A stretch of DNA of 64,000 nucleotides from Ruminococcaceae bacterium AB4001 (GCA_000621765.1 JHXJ01000012.1:1-64000), one strand, 5' to 3'; positions 52,791 through 62,346 are shown, counted from the stretch's first letter. The notes: generated by a model not told the origin, from the sequence alone. A program made the numbers and translations.

Positions 52791-55076
52791 ATGGTCTTTT
52801 CGAGAACAATCTATGCAATTATTTTCGGTGCAATGATTCTTGTGCTGATTGCATGTGCTGTTGATTCCCGGCGTCATCACAAGGAGCTGGGAAAGGCGGT
52901 AGCATGGCTTGATCTTGCGCTTATTCCGCCGATTCTCGGAAATGCCATCATCATAATCTCACGCAGAAGACTTGCGGCTCTCATAGGCTGCTACACATAC
53001 TATATCGGAATGGATTTCATGCTCTTTGCACTTCTCTATTTCACGGAAGCATACTGCAAAGGCGCAAACAAAGGACGCAAGGTGCCTGTATGGCTTTACG
53101 GCACACTGGTTGCCGACGCATGCCAGATAATCATGAATATATTCACCGGTCATGCTTTCACTATTGACTGGGTGGTATATAACAACGAAGTCTTCTATGT
53201 CATGAAGCCGCTCGCCGGACAGATGATCCACAGAGTAGTTGACTATGGTATCGTCGTTCTGATCATTGCAGTCTTCCTCATGACTGCGATCAAGACACTC
53301 AGAATCTACAGGGAAAGATATTCGATCATCTTCGTATCACTGGTCGCGATCGGATTGTGGGAATCGTTCTACATCTTCTCGAAAAATCCGATCGACCGCT
53401 CCATGATAGGCTTCGGCGCATTCGGCATCCTCGTTTATTACTTCTCGATCCACTACAGGCCGCTGAGGCTCCTCGACCGGATGCTGTCAGGTATTGTATC
53501 CAATGGTACAGATGCATGCTTCATCTTCACTCCGAGAGGAAGATGCATCTGGGTCAACCATGCTGCGAGCATGCTCGTCGGCGTTAAGGAAGATAACTGT
53601 GAAGGCGCGCCCGAACTTCTGGAATACCTTTTCAAGACCAAGCTCCGCAACGGCAACTGGTCCGAACAGCATTCGACCGGCGGTGGTGACAGCATCCAGT
53701 ACTATCTCCTCGAAAACCGCGACGTCGTCAATGCGAAAGGCGTGGTCACTGGTTACTACCTCAAGGTACGTGACGTTACCGAGGAACAGCTCAGGATCAG
53801 GCGCGAAATGTACGAAGCAACTCACGACCGCCTGACGGGACTTTATACGAGAGATCATCTTTTCAAGTGCGCTAAGGGCGCCATAGACGTTCACTCTGAC
53901 GTTGAATACATCATCCTGTACATCAACGTCAAGAACTTCAAGGTCGTAAACGATATCTTCGGTAACGAGTTCGGCGACTATGCGATCAAGAGCTTTGCCG
54001 AGAAGATGAAGAATGCTTTCTCGAAGCGTTCCGTTTTCGGAAGACTCGGAGGAGCAAACTTCGGCATCATCCTTCCCAAAGACGAGTACGATGAGAAGAC
54101 GATGGCGAACCTTTTCTCCCATGTAAACATCAAGAAGGGAAACGCGAAATATCCTCTTCAGGTGCAGGTCGGAGTCTATGAGGTCGACCGCGAAGAGACA
54201 GACATTTCCGTCATGTTTGCAAATGCACGTCTTGCCCTTTCAACGATCGAGCACGACGACTCAAAGCATATCTCTTACTACGATGAGCAGCTGAGAAACG
54301 AGATCCTCTGGAACCAGGAGCTCACCGCCCAGGTTGCAGATGCGATCAAAGACAGGGATATCAGACCTTACCTGCAGCCCATTGCTGACAGCGATGGAAA
54401 CATCGTCGGCTGCGAGGCACTTGTCCGCTGGATGCATAAGGAATACGGACTGCTTCCTCCGGTCAGGTTCATTCCTTCATTTGAGAAGAACGGTCTTATC
54501 GCCGATGTCGACAAATATATGTGGCGCTGTGCCTGTGAGATCCTCTCTGATTGGAAGAAGCGCGGCTGGAACATGTTTGTCTCGGTCAACATCTCTCCGA
54601 AAGATTTCTATTACATGGACGTCCCGAAATACATCAAGGACCTTGTTAAAGAATACGGTCTCGAACCGAAACAGCTCCGTGTCGAGATCACAGAGTCTGT
54701 CATGGTCTCCGATCCTGACAAGGTCATCGCCATAATGGATGATTTCCGCAAGGATGGTTTCATCGTCGAGATGGATGACTTCGGAAGCGGTTACTCTTCG
54801 CTCAACATGCTCAAGACGCTGCCTGTAGACGTGCTCAAGATCGACATGAATTTCCTTGGTAGGTCCGATAACGAGAAGAAGGCGGAGACGATCGTCAAGA
54901 ACATCATCAATCTCTCGCTCGACCTCGGTATCATGTCTCTTACTGAAGGTGTTGAGACACAGGAACAGTACAATGGTCTTGCCCAGATGGGCTGCAAGCT
55001 CTTCCAGGGTTACTATTTCTCCAAGCCGATCCAGGTCGATAAGTTTGAGGAACTTGTTATCGAGAAGCAGAAATAG
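52791..55076 (+). CDS. Membrane PAS-GGDEF(degenerate)-EAL protein, probable c-di-GMP phosphodiesterase
   Basis: 761 residues from ATG at 52791 (GTGAGG upstream; GTG 52782 is the alternative). Seven N-terminal membrane helices (histidine-kinase 7TM type, about 1-225), a PAS-like domain (IVSNGTDACFIFTPRGRCIWVNHAA), a GGDEF fold whose active site is LGGANFGI, so not a cyclase, then an EAL domain. EAL residues look complete: EALVRW, NISPKDF, EITESV, DDFGSGYSSL, LKIDMNF, EGVET, FQGYYFSKP. It should hydrolyse c-di-GMP at the membrane, perhaps with GTP bound to the dead GGDEF as an activator. It is followed at once by a paralogue. Confidence 0.9.
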   Translation: MVFSRTIYAIIFGAMILVLIACAVDSRRHHKELGKAVAWLDLALIPPILGNAIIIISRRRLAALIGCYTYYIGMDFMLFALLYFTEAYCKGANKGRKVPVWLYGTLVADACQIIMNIFTGHAFTIDWVVYNNEVFYVMKPLAGQMIHRVVDYGIVVLIIAVFLMTAIKTLRIYRERYSIIFVSLVAIGLWESFYIFSKNPIDRSMIGFGAFGILVYYFSIHYRPLRLLDRMLSGIVSNGTDACFIFTPRGRCIWVNHAASMLVGVKEDNCEGAPELLEYLFKTKLRNGNWSEQHSTGGGDSIQYYLLENRDVVNAKGVVTGYYLKVRDVTEEQLRIRREMYEATHDRLTGLYTRDHLFKCAKGAIDVHSDVEYIILYINVKNFKVVNDIFGNEFGDYAIKSFAEKMKNAFSKRSVFGRLGGANFGIILPKDEYDEKTMANLFSHVNIKKGNAKYPLQVQVGVYEVDREETDISVMFANARLALSTIEHDDSKHISYYDEQLRNEILWNQELTAQVADAIKDRDIRPYLQPIADSDGNIVGCEALVRWMHKEYGLLPPVRFIPSFEKNGLIADVDKYMWRCACEILSDWKKRGWNMFVSVNISPKDFYYMDVPKYIKDLVKEYGLEPKQLRVEITESVMVSDPDKVIAIMDDFRKDGFIVEMDDFGSGYSSLNMLKTLPVDVLKIDMNFLGRSDNEKKAETIVKNIINLSLDLGIMSLTEGVETQEQYNGLAQMGCKLFQGYYFSKPIQVDKFEELVIEKQK

Positions 55077-55126
55077 TGACGCAAAGGTCATGTTGTAGTA
55101 TTATTTGCGGGGAAAAAGGGGACAAG

Positions 55127-57205
55127 ATGGCCAGAAGAGATCAGAGATACAGATTACCGAGAAACTGGATCGTTATACCGCTCATCGTGTATACGATTGT
55201 TTTCAGCATTATAAGCATGCTTATAGCGCTTTCGATGGAACTGTTTTCCGGTTACATGTCATCGCTTAAGGCAAGGACTGAACTCGACAACACCCAGTAC
55301 TATGTGCTTGTTTACGATACTCTGTGTCAGGAAGATCTTGTTGTTGCCAGAAACCATCTGATCGAAAACTGCACGTATGAGTTCTTTATCACCGACAAGG
55401 ACATGAATGTCATTTACCCCAAAGATAAGGAATTGACGCTCACCAAGAACACAGATGAAGAAGAGAAAGAAAAGAGATTCTCTGTTGCATCGATAAGGTT
55501 TTCTGAAGAAGAAACGGACTTCGAAGGAACCGGTTTCAATTTCACCATAGGCGAAGAGGTAAAGTACTATCCTGACAAGGAAACCGGTTACGTAAATATC
55601 TCTGATGACACAATAGTTCCGGACCTCATGAAGATCCTTTCGGCAGACGGACTTTTTAAGGACATCATGGTCAATGGCGGACAATACGTAACGCCTTACT
55701 GGATCGCTTTTGAAGTTAATAACGGAACGGAAAAGCTCCTGTTCAAGACATATGCCGCGTATTCACGTGAGGATTTCGTTTATTTCGCACTGTACTTTGC
55801 GCTGACCAATCTGATCGCAGATTCCGTCTTCGTTATCCTTGTCGTAAATCTTATCAGGACACATAAGAACAACAGGAAGATGAGAAAGCTCGTCTTCAAG
55901 GACAATATAACCGGAGACCGCAACTGGTTCTGGTTTGCCATGAAGAGCAAGGAGCTCATAAAGAAGCGCAAAGGGAACACCCAGTACGCCGTCATCAGCC
56001 TTGTTTTCGTGAGATACAGAAACTACGTGCTCTGCCATTCTTTGGATGCCGGAGAAGAGATCTTACGCAACATCGTCAATACGATAGATGTTTACCTCGA
56101 CAAGGGCGAGATCTGCGCCTACAGCACGACCTCCAATTTCCCGATACTGCTGAAGGCTTCAAGTGAGGAGGAAGTCAGGGCAAGGCTCGAAAAGATAATC
56201 AAGAGCCTCGTTATCTTAGGCGGCAATCACGACTTCAAATTCCAGGCCGGCGTCTGCATGATCGATCCCAAGATCAGGAAGAATGCCGACATCGATCTTC
56301 TCTACAACAATGCTTCTTCCGCACGCATGACTCTTGAAGACAGCAGCGATAACGGGATCGCATTCTTCGGCGAAAAGCTCGTTGAGGACGAGAAGTGGAT
56401 AGACAAGGTAACCGAAAGACAGAGAGAGGCAATCGAAGCAGAAGAATTCAAGGTCTACTACCAGCCCAAATACGATCCGAGAACCGATGAGCTTATGGGC
56501 GCTGAAGCCCTTATCAGATGGTTCTCCGATAAGATGGGATTCGTCTCTCCGGGTCAGTTCATACCGATCTTTGAATCCAGCGGATTCATCACAGAGATCG
56601 ATGACTACATGATCAGGCACGTTGCCCGCGACCAGAAAAGATGGATCGATGAAGGCAGGAAATGCGTTCCTGTATCGGTCAACGTATCAAGGGCCCATTT
56701 TGCCGAAACAAACCTCGCTGACCAGATCAGGGATATCGTAGACGAAGAGGGTGCACCTCATGATCTCATCGAGATCGAACTTACGGAAAGCGCATTCTTC
56801 GACGATAAGAAGATCATGCTCACCACGGTCAGGAAACTCAAGGAATACGGCTTCCTCGTTTCCATGGACGACTTCGGCTCAGGTTATTCTTCACTTAATT
56901 CCCTGAAGGACATGCCTCTCGACATCCTTAAGCTCGATGCAGGATTCTTCAGAAGCGAATCTGATGACGACGGAAGATCAAAGATCGTCGTTTCCGAGGC
57001 ATTGCAGCTCGCCAGAAAGCTTGACATGATCACCGTAGCCGAAGGCGTTGAAGAAAAGGAACAGGTCGATTTCCTTGCCAAAGAAGGCTGCAGCATGATC
57101 CAGGGTTACTTCTACGCAAAGCCTATGCCTAAGGAAGAATACGAGTTAAGGCTTGTGGCACAGAAGGCAGAGAGCGCTCCTGAAGAGAAGCCGGAAGAAA
57201 CTTAA
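55127..57205 (+). CDS. Membrane GGDEF(degenerate)-EAL protein, probable c-di-GMP phosphodiesterase
   Basis: 692 residues from ATG at 55127, with AGGGGAC upstream. Membrane helix at about 15-38, an extracytoplasmic domain of some 180 residues, helix near 222-245, a GGDEF remnant whose site reads STTSNFPIL, then an EAL domain with EALIRW, NVSRAHF, ELTESAFF, DDFGSGYSSL, LKLDAGFF, EGVEEKEQ and IQGYFYAKP. All common catalytic positions seem present. It lies 50 nt after the paralogous EAL gene and probably shares its transcript. The differing sensor parts suggest two inputs lowering c-di-GMP. Confidence 0.9.
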   Translation: MARRDQRYRLPRNWIVIPLIVYTIVFSIISMLIALSMELFSGYMSSLKARTELDNTQYYVLVYDTLCQEDLVVARNHLIENCTYEFFITDKDMNVIYPKDKELTLTKNTDEEEKEKRFSVASIRFSEEETDFEGTGFNFTIGEEVKYYPDKETGYVNISDDTIVPDLMKILSADGLFKDIMVNGGQYVTPYWIAFEVNNGTEKLLFKTYAAYSREDFVYFALYFALTNLIADSVFVILVVNLIRTHKNNRKMRKLVFKDNITGDRNWFWFAMKSKELIKKRKGNTQYAVISLVFVRYRNYVLCHSLDAGEEILRNIVNTIDVYLDKGEICAYSTTSNFPILLKASSEEEVRARLEKIIKSLVILGGNHDFKFQAGVCMIDPKIRKNADIDLLYNNASSARMTLEDSSDNGIAFFGEKLVEDEKWIDKVTERQREAIEAEEFKVYYQPKYDPRTDELMGAEALIRWFSDKMGFVSPGQFIPIFESSGFITEIDDYMIRHVARDQKRWIDEGRKCVPVSVNVSRAHFAETNLADQIRDIVDEEGAPHDLIEIELTESAFFDDKKIMLTTVRKLKEYGFLVSMDDFGSGYSSLNSLKDMPLDILKLDAGFFRSESDDDGRSKIVVSEALQLARKLDMITVAEGVEEKEQVDFLAKEGCSMIQGYFYAKPMPKEEYELRLVAQKAESAPEEKPEET

Positions 57206-57317
57206 ATGAGCTGATACGGATACCTGCTGATCCGGATCAGGGTGTTTCGTGACAAAACCGATAAACCCTGTGATGCCCAAAGTCACAGAGCAAAACAATA
57301 AAAGATATGCAAACTAA

Positions 57318-57347
57318 AGGGGTCTGCCTCGTTTGAGACAGACCCCT
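57318..57347 (-). terminator. Hairpin at the 3' end of the wall-binding protein gene
   Basis: AGGGGTCTG (57318-57326) pairs perfectly with CAGACCCCT (57339-57347). The loop reads CCTCGTTTGAGA. U-tract on the minus side is weak (TTAGTTTG). Confidence 0.65.
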
Positions 57348-57372
57348 GATTTCACTTTGCTTTAGCTCTTCT

Positions 57373-59382
57373 TTAGTGGACCCATGCTCCGGAAGAATCC
57401 AAAACATATCCGTCGATCGTCGTGCTGTATGCCATAGCACCGCTGCTATAGAAGTAATACCACTTGCCGCCGATCTCCTGCCAGCCGGTTACCATTGCAC
57501 CGGATGGTTCGAAGAAATACCATGTGCCGGCGATCTCCTGCCAGCCGGTTACCATAGCGCCGCCTCTGAAGTAATACCATACGCCGCCGATCTGGTTCCA
57601 GCTGGTAACCATAGCGCCGCCCTTGAAGTAATACCATACGCCGCCGATCTGCTTCCAGCCGCTTACCATATCACCGCCGTTGTTGAAGTAATACCAAACG
57701 CCGTCGATCTGCTTCCAGCCGGTTGCCATTTCGCCGCTGTTAGCGAAGTAATACCATACGCCGCCGAGCTGCTTCCAACCGGTTACCATTGAGCCGGAGT
57801 TTTCGAAATAATACCATCTGCCGCCGATCTGCTTCCAGCCGGTTACCATTGCACCGGAGTTCTCGAAGTAATACCATCTGCCGCCGATCTCGTTCCAACC
57901 GGTTACCATTGCGCCGGTTTCTTTGAAGTAATACCATCTGCCGCCGATCTCGCCCCAGCCTGTTACGACTTCGCCGTCTGCATCATAGTAGTACCAGTTG
58001 CCATCTTCCTCTACCCAGTCTGATACAGGAGTTTCTGCCTTTTTAGGTGAGAAAGTAATTGATTCATTTGTGGTTCTCAGATTGTAGGAAGCAGGCGTGT
58101 ATCTGGCAATTACTTTTTCGTATCCGTTATCCAGCATGTATTTATTTGCCTGTGTACCGTTTGTTACTCCGTAAACTACAGAAAATGCATCCAGGAGCCA
58201 CGGATCGTAGGCTTCACCGCTTGAGAATGTGAAAGGTGTGTCATGAAAGACTTCGCCTATGCAGAAAACATCGCTGGAAGCGTCTTTTTCTGCCCATTCG
58301 TCAACGAGCATGATCTCAGGCATAATTACGTAGTATTTGCCATCCTTTTTATATAAGTAGTTTGAATCTCCATAGATCTCATAACTGATTGCGGAACCTG
58401 CGACTTCATATGCGGTTATCTCGTAATCGCCGGTCTTAAGATCTTCCGGAATCGTTTCTTGATATGGACCGCTGATATCGTCATCATACCAGCCGCTTCT
58501 GCTTACATACCATTTGTCGTTATGCTTCTCTAACCATGCATATACTTCGTTGGAATCTGATACCTCACCTTCAACAAGGAGTCTTATGGCATCAGGATTA
58601 TCTTCCTGGGCAAAGAGTCTGGAAACATTGAATGTTGTCTTTACATATACCATGTCTGTCATGTACATATAATCATAAGATTCCGGGTACTCCTTTTCAG
58701 TTTCCCATTCAATATCCGGAGTTACGATTCCGTCATAGACGAGATAATCTCCTGCAGTCTCCGTATCCTTATCATAGTTAGAAATAGATATGCAGTAGCT
58801 CTTATATACGTCACCATACTCGGTTACTTCATCCGGAGATTTGTAGATCGTTACTGTAGCATCTTCTCCGATATGTAATTTAGGAATACTTCCGTCCTCT
58901 GATTCCCAGCCCTTGTTATAGGAAACTACGCCGCCCTGGGCCTTCTTGTTTTCGTTGATGGTAAGACTTCCCGAACCCTTGACATACAGGCCGGAAAAAC
59001 CGTCATCGATGCGCTGGATATGATTTTCGCCGATGAGGACAATCTTAAACTCGGAGCCGCAGTTCTCTTTGGTCATGCCATCGATTATCAAACCGATTCC
59101 GGGATGATCAAAATTATTCAGTGTCAGAGTGTTGGTATCTACATCGTAAGAAGCGCCGCTCCATGACACGCTGTATTCTTCTTCTTGCCAGGGATTAAAG
59201 ATATAGATATATCCACCTTCGGGGAAATCAGGCGGCAAACCCTCGTTACTGTCCATGGCGATGTAACAGAAGTCTTTTTCTCTTTCCTCAGCCAGGACTG
59301 TACCTTGTGTTACATTTAAGACCCCACCCGTCATAAACAACGCAAGGGTCAAAGATAACAGGATTTTTGCTGTACTCTTCAT
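57373..59382 (-). CDS. Secreted protein with C-terminal wall-binding repeats
   Basis: 669 residues from ATG at 59382, AAAGGAGG 7 nt upstream. Signal peptide STAKILLSLTLALFMTGGV with cleavage near VLAEE. The N-terminal about 440 residues have no sure domain: Asp/Tyr-rich, with carbohydrate-domain-like beta patterns (LTLNNFDHPGIGLIIDG, GSGSLTINENKKAQGG, which recalls right-handed beta repeats). The C-terminus has about ten repeats TGW(K/N/G)(Q/E)IGGRWYYF(E/K)xSGAMV; two are shortened by two residues (FKGGAMV, FRGGAMV). Binding to choline or glucan of the wall is expected by family. No enzyme motif was found. Confidence 0.85.
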   Translation of the reverse strand: MKSTAKILLSLTLALFMTGGVLNVTQGTVLAEEREKDFCYIAMDSNEGLPPDFPEGGYIYIFNPWQEEEYSVSWSGASYDVDTNTLTLNNFDHPGIGLIIDGMTKENCGSEFKIVLIGENHIQRIDDGFSGLYVKGSGSLTINENKKAQGGVVSYNKGWESEDGSIPKLHIGEDATVTIYKSPDEVTEYGDVYKSYCISISNYDKDTETAGDYLVYDGIVTPDIEWETEKEYPESYDYMYMTDMVYVKTTFNVSRLFAQEDNPDAIRLLVEGEVSDSNEVYAWLEKHNDKWYVSRSGWYDDDISGPYQETIPEDLKTGDYEITAYEVAGSAISYEIYGDSNYLYKKDGKYYVIMPEIMLVDEWAEKDASSDVFCIGEVFHDTPFTFSSGEAYDPWLLDAFSVVYGVTNGTQANKYMLDNGYEKVIARYTPASYNLRTTNESITFSPKKAETPVSDWVEEDGNWYYYDADGEVVTGWGEIGGRWYYFKETGAMVTGWNEIGGRWYYFENSGAMVTGWKQIGGRWYYFENSGSMVTGWKQLGGVWYYFANSGEMATGWKQIDGVWYYFNNGGDMVSGWKQIGGVWYYFKGGAMVTSWNQIGGVWYYFRGGAMVTGWQEIAGTWYFFEPSGAMVTGWQEIGGKWYYFYSSGAMAYSTTIDGYVLDSSGAWVH
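57430..58015 (-). repeat. Wall-binding repeat array in the second surface protein gene
   Basis: About ten coding repeats of about 60 nt; high identity between neighbours (TAATACCATACGCCGCCGAT recurs) suggests recent expansion. Confidence 0.85.
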
Positions 59383-59466
59383 TAGTAGTCCTCCTTTATA
59401 TTTGAGTTTTATTGTAATAACCATTTAAAAAGAAATATAAATAGTTGTATTACCTGTAAATAACCA

Positions 59467-59505
59467 AAAACGCAGTCCATCCTAAACAAGAACGAACTGC
59501 GTTTT
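59467..59505 (-). terminator. Terminator of the 41-residue small gene
   Basis: AAAACGCAGT (59467-59476) pairs with ACTGCGTTTT (59496-59505), 10 bp, and the A-rich flank (ACCAAAA) gives TTTTGGTT on the minus strand. The 3' arm overlaps the TAA of the small gene. A stop so near the stem is typical of compact small genes. Confidence 0.7.
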
Positions 59506-59629
59506 AATCATTATCTGTAATTTTCTGTCTTGATCCGCCCGGAGATATCATATAGCCGGACAACTTATCGCTGTACCTTTGCCAGGCATATCGGAAGAAT
59601 TCATGGACTGTAGAACGGTTATTATTCAT
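59504..59629 (-). CDS. Small protein of 41 residues, unknown function
   Basis: ATG at 59629 to TAA at 59506-59504. The peptide starts MNNNRSTVHEFFRYAWQRYS and ends ISPGGSRQKITDND. It is basic and aromatic, with no membrane helix or signal peptide. A promoter (TATAAT 59670-59665, TTGCAT 18 nt upstream) lies about 36 nt before the ATG and a terminator overlaps the stop, so it seems a monocistronic unit. No clear Shine-Dalgarno is seen near the ATG, which lowers confidence; a non-coding RNA from the same promoter is the alternative. Confidence 0.5.
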   Translation of the reverse strand: MNNNRSTVHEFFRYAWQRYSDKLSGYMISPGGSRQKITDND

Positions 59630-59664
59630 TTTCGATACCCGGCCTTAATTTCTGAAACACCTTT

Positions 59665-59694
59665 ATTATAGTATGTTGAGATTTGATTATGCAA
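59665..59694 (-). promoter_or_regulatory. Promoter of the 41-residue small gene
   Basis: Minus strand: TTGCAT (59694-59689), 18-nt spacer, TATAAT (59670-59665). Confidence 0.65.
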
Positions 59695-59720
59695 TGGAAA
59701 ATTGATATTTACGTCAAAAA

Positions 59721-59752
59721 GAGGGTATCCCGTTCCATATTGGGATACCCTC
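59721..59752 (-). terminator. Terminator of the DUF6020-like gene
   Basis: GAGGGTATCCC (59721-59731) pairs perfectly with GGGATACCCTC (59742-59752). On the minus strand TTTTTGACG follows. Confidence 0.85.
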
Positions 59753-59786
59753 GTATTAAACAAACTGAATTTTAAGTTGAAAGAGC

Positions 59787-61703
59787 TTATTCCTCTTCGC
59801 CTGCATCAGGGATCAGGTCGATGTCGGCATTCTCGGGGATTGGCTTTGCGGAAGGCGCGTTTTCCTTGGGCCCGAAAAACTTTTTCAGAGGATTGCCGCC
59901 TGCAGCCTTTATTGCCACTCTGCGCACTTTTCCGCCCTTAACGCCTTTATATCCCAGGCAGGTGAATACGATGATCGGCAGGCACGTGTAGACCGCGTAG
60001 CCGAATCTGAATTCATCGTGCATGAGCGTGGCGATGAGGAGTGTTGCTACAAGACAGAGTACCGGAAGCGCGAAAAGATAATCGCGGCGGCGCTGATAAA
60101 TGCTGTAGGCAACGAAGAAAAGGATCACCCAAACATGCAGACCGACATTGTAGGACAGGCCTAGGATAGCATTCTCATCCGTAAACTGTCTTACGTATGT
60201 GTGGAAGAGATCGTTGGCGGCAGGGTTGTTTACGATAAGGACAAGGCCTTCTTCGCTGCAGACGCCGTCCCACCACTTCATCCAGTAGTATGCGCTCGGA
60301 TTCCAATATCCGGAGGTCTGGTCGACCCATGCCTTAGTAGCGATGAAAGGATGCCTGGTGACGATGGTAAACCAGGTGCCAAGACACTTAAGCGGATGCT
60401 CTGAGATATAGGTCTGATTTCCTTCGTAACGGATTACGTCTCTGGCGTAATCGTAGATCTTGGGATTGTACTGTTCTCTTAATCTGTCGATGGGAGCGAT
60501 CTGGGCGATCACTTCAAGTTCTCTGTCCGTGAAGTCATCTCTTTCCTTGGCGATCCTTGTTACCTGCTGGACAGGTATCGAGAGCATCTCGACAGTATCT
60601 GCCTGGGGAATGTTCATTGCCTTGAGTACGGGGTACTTGAGGATGATCGCCAAAAGAAGGGCAGAGGCGCAGCAGATGAGGATCTTCTTCTTTTCGGGAT
60701 GCTCGGAGAAGAAATAGAATACCGCGAAGACTGCCAGCAGGAGCAGGAACGCGGGCATACCATTACTTCTGAGCAGGTTGAAGCCTACTGCGGAAACGGA
60801 AAGGACTATGTAGTTAACAAGTTTTCTCTTGCCGATATTCCTGATGAGCCTGAAAAGGGCGACAGTGAAGATGCAGACGACAGCGCCATAGAGGCTGTCC
60901 TTCCACAGTGTGAAGCTGAAGATGAGGTGGCCCGGAGTCAGCATGAACCATACGAGCCATGCGACTGCGAAGAGCCTGCGGCTTCCGGCTTCGATCATGG
61001 TGGCGATCGCATAAGCGAAAGCTGCCGACATAAAGAAGATCTGGAAGACGGTATAGGTTGCTACGGCATCGTTGATGTCATTGGTAATGGCCATGCCGAT
61101 CTTGAAGAAGAAACCGATGATCCATGTCTGATAAACAGGGTGGTGGTTCGAGTAGTCACCGTAGATGATCTGCTTGATCTGGTTTAAGCTGTCGGAGCAG
61201 ATCTGACCGGGATATGAGCAGAGGAAGAATATGAGGAGATAGAATGAGGAAAGGATGATGAAGCAGGCCAGGAACCATTTGAGGGCACTGCCGGCTTTTC
61301 CTTCTTCTCGTATCTCAAAGCAGGAGAATACCCTGCTGCAGAATTTGAAGATATTTACGAAAACTGCTCCGGAAGAGATGAACAACAGGACGATCGTGAG
61401 GATCCTCTGGAGCATCGGCTGGGTTACATACATCTCGTAGTTTGCGTAAACTACGATAACGCCGAAGAGTGAACCGAAGATTATCAGGACTCTTTTCTTG
61501 AATGTGTCGGTGAGCTTTGTCTCGCCGCCTTTGAAAACAGCGATCTGATTGATGATGAATGAAACAAGTGCGAACACTCCGATGATCAGATATGCGACTT
61601 TAGAGGAACTCTTTTCCGGCTGCCCGAAAAAACACAAAAAATAAAATAGAAAAATAAACTTGCACAAGGGGTATTTAAACCTGTCCAGTTCCTTAAGCAA
61701 CAT
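59787..61703 (-). CDS. DUF6020-like polytopic membrane protein
   Basis: 638 residues from ATG at 61703, with GAGGTG 7 nt upstream; ATG at 61721 is the alternative. About thirteen membrane helices. Between them lies CSYPGQICSDSLNQIKQIIYGDYSNHHPVYQTW, the family's conserved loop, which resembles the acidic catalytic loop of GT-C-type glycosyltransferases and recurs in DUF6020 proteins of Clostridia. A long extracytoplasmic stretch (about 385-500) follows, and the C-terminus is soluble and Pro/Asp/Glu-rich. A role in surface glycan or lipid-linked sugar transfer is inferred from topology. It is alone between terminators. Confidence 0.78.
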   Translation of the reverse strand: MLLKELDRFKYPLCKFIFLFYFLCFFGQPEKSSSKVAYLIIGVFALVSFIINQIAVFKGGETKLTDTFKKRVLIIFGSLFGVIVVYANYEMYVTQPMLQRILTIVLLFISSGAVFVNIFKFCSRVFSCFEIREEGKAGSALKWFLACFIILSSFYLLIFFLCSYPGQICSDSLNQIKQIIYGDYSNHHPVYQTWIIGFFFKIGMAITNDINDAVATYTVFQIFFMSAAFAYAIATMIEAGSRRLFAVAWLVWFMLTPGHLIFSFTLWKDSLYGAVVCIFTVALFRLIRNIGKRKLVNYIVLSVSAVGFNLLRSNGMPAFLLLLAVFAVFYFFSEHPEKKKILICCASALLLAIILKYPVLKAMNIPQADTVEMLSIPVQQVTRIAKERDDFTDRELEVIAQIAPIDRLREQYNPKIYDYARDVIRYEGNQTYISEHPLKCLGTWFTIVTRHPFIATKAWVDQTSGYWNPSAYYWMKWWDGVCSEEGLVLIVNNPAANDLFHTYVRQFTDENAILGLSYNVGLHVWVILFFVAYSIYQRRRDYLFALPVLCLVATLLIATLMHDEFRFGYAVYTCLPIIVFTCLGYKGVKGGKVRRVAIKAAGGNPLKKFFGPKENAPSAKPIPENADIDLIPDAGEEE

Positions 61704-61811
61704 CCTGTTCACCTCATTCATAGACCCTTTTTACGATTGTATCGTAGCAAAGTTAAATATTACGGTCAATTTGAAACGCTTTACAAGTATGTGACAATAA
61801 GGGGAAGGGTT

Positions 61812-62177
61812 TTACCTGATCTCGTAGCCGGCTTCTTTTAATGCTGTCATGGCTCTTTCGAAGTTCTCTTCTTTTATAAATATATAATCAGTATTATATG
61901 TCGAGACCGCGAAGATCCCGATCTTGTTTCCCGCAAGTACAGAAGAGATCTCAGATAAGATCCCTATGAGGGAGAAATCCAGCACTCCGGCGATCCTGAA
62001 TCCTTTCCAGCCGTCATCTCTGCTCTCGGTAACGGAAGGGACATCACAGGTCTTGCAGACAAGGGATATCTCCTCATCTGTTATTCCCGTAAAGTAAAAC
62101 TCTTTATCAGTAACGATATCTTCAGCTGATCTCAATTTACAGACTGTAAATAAGTAAGGTAAGCGGTCAAGTACCAT
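61812..62177 (-). CDS. ACT-domain protein
   Basis: 121 residues from ATG at 62177, with GGAGG 5 nt upstream; a longer reading from 62219 includes the ribosome site and is rejected. Two ACT-like halves: residues 8-55 (LFTVCKLRSAEDI...YFTGITDEEISLVC) and 60-120 (WKGFRIAGVLDFSLIGILSEISSVLAGNKIGIFAVSTYNTDYIFIKEENFERAMTALKEAG). The last stretch is typical of ACT proteins related to CASTOR-type amino-acid sensors. It probably binds an amino acid and regulates a partner not encoded here. Confidence 0.85.
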   Translation of the reverse strand: MVLDRLPYLFTVCKLRSAEDIVTDKEFYFTGITDEEISLVCKTCDVPSVTESRDDGWKGFRIAGVLDFSLIGILSEISSVLAGNKIGIFAVSTYNTDYIFIKEENFERAMTALKEAGYEIR

Positions 62178-62319
62178 AATGCCTCCACAAATTTTTTCCC
62201 GATACGAAAATTTTATCAAAAAAGTTATTCCGATTTTAAGTTCATTTCAGGTTGGGGGCAAATAATAAAACCATCAAAAGCAAACGAGCTTTTATAAACT
62301 CTTCATACAGCCCCCCATG

Positions 62320-62346
62320 AAAAAGTCCGGTTCCTCCGGACTTTTT
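62320..62346. terminator. Bidirectional intrinsic terminator
   Basis: AAAAAGTCCGG (62320-62330) pairs with CCGGACTTTTT (62336-62346), 11 bp and a 5-nt loop. On the minus strand it ends the LRR/small-peptide transcript. Confidence 0.9.
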
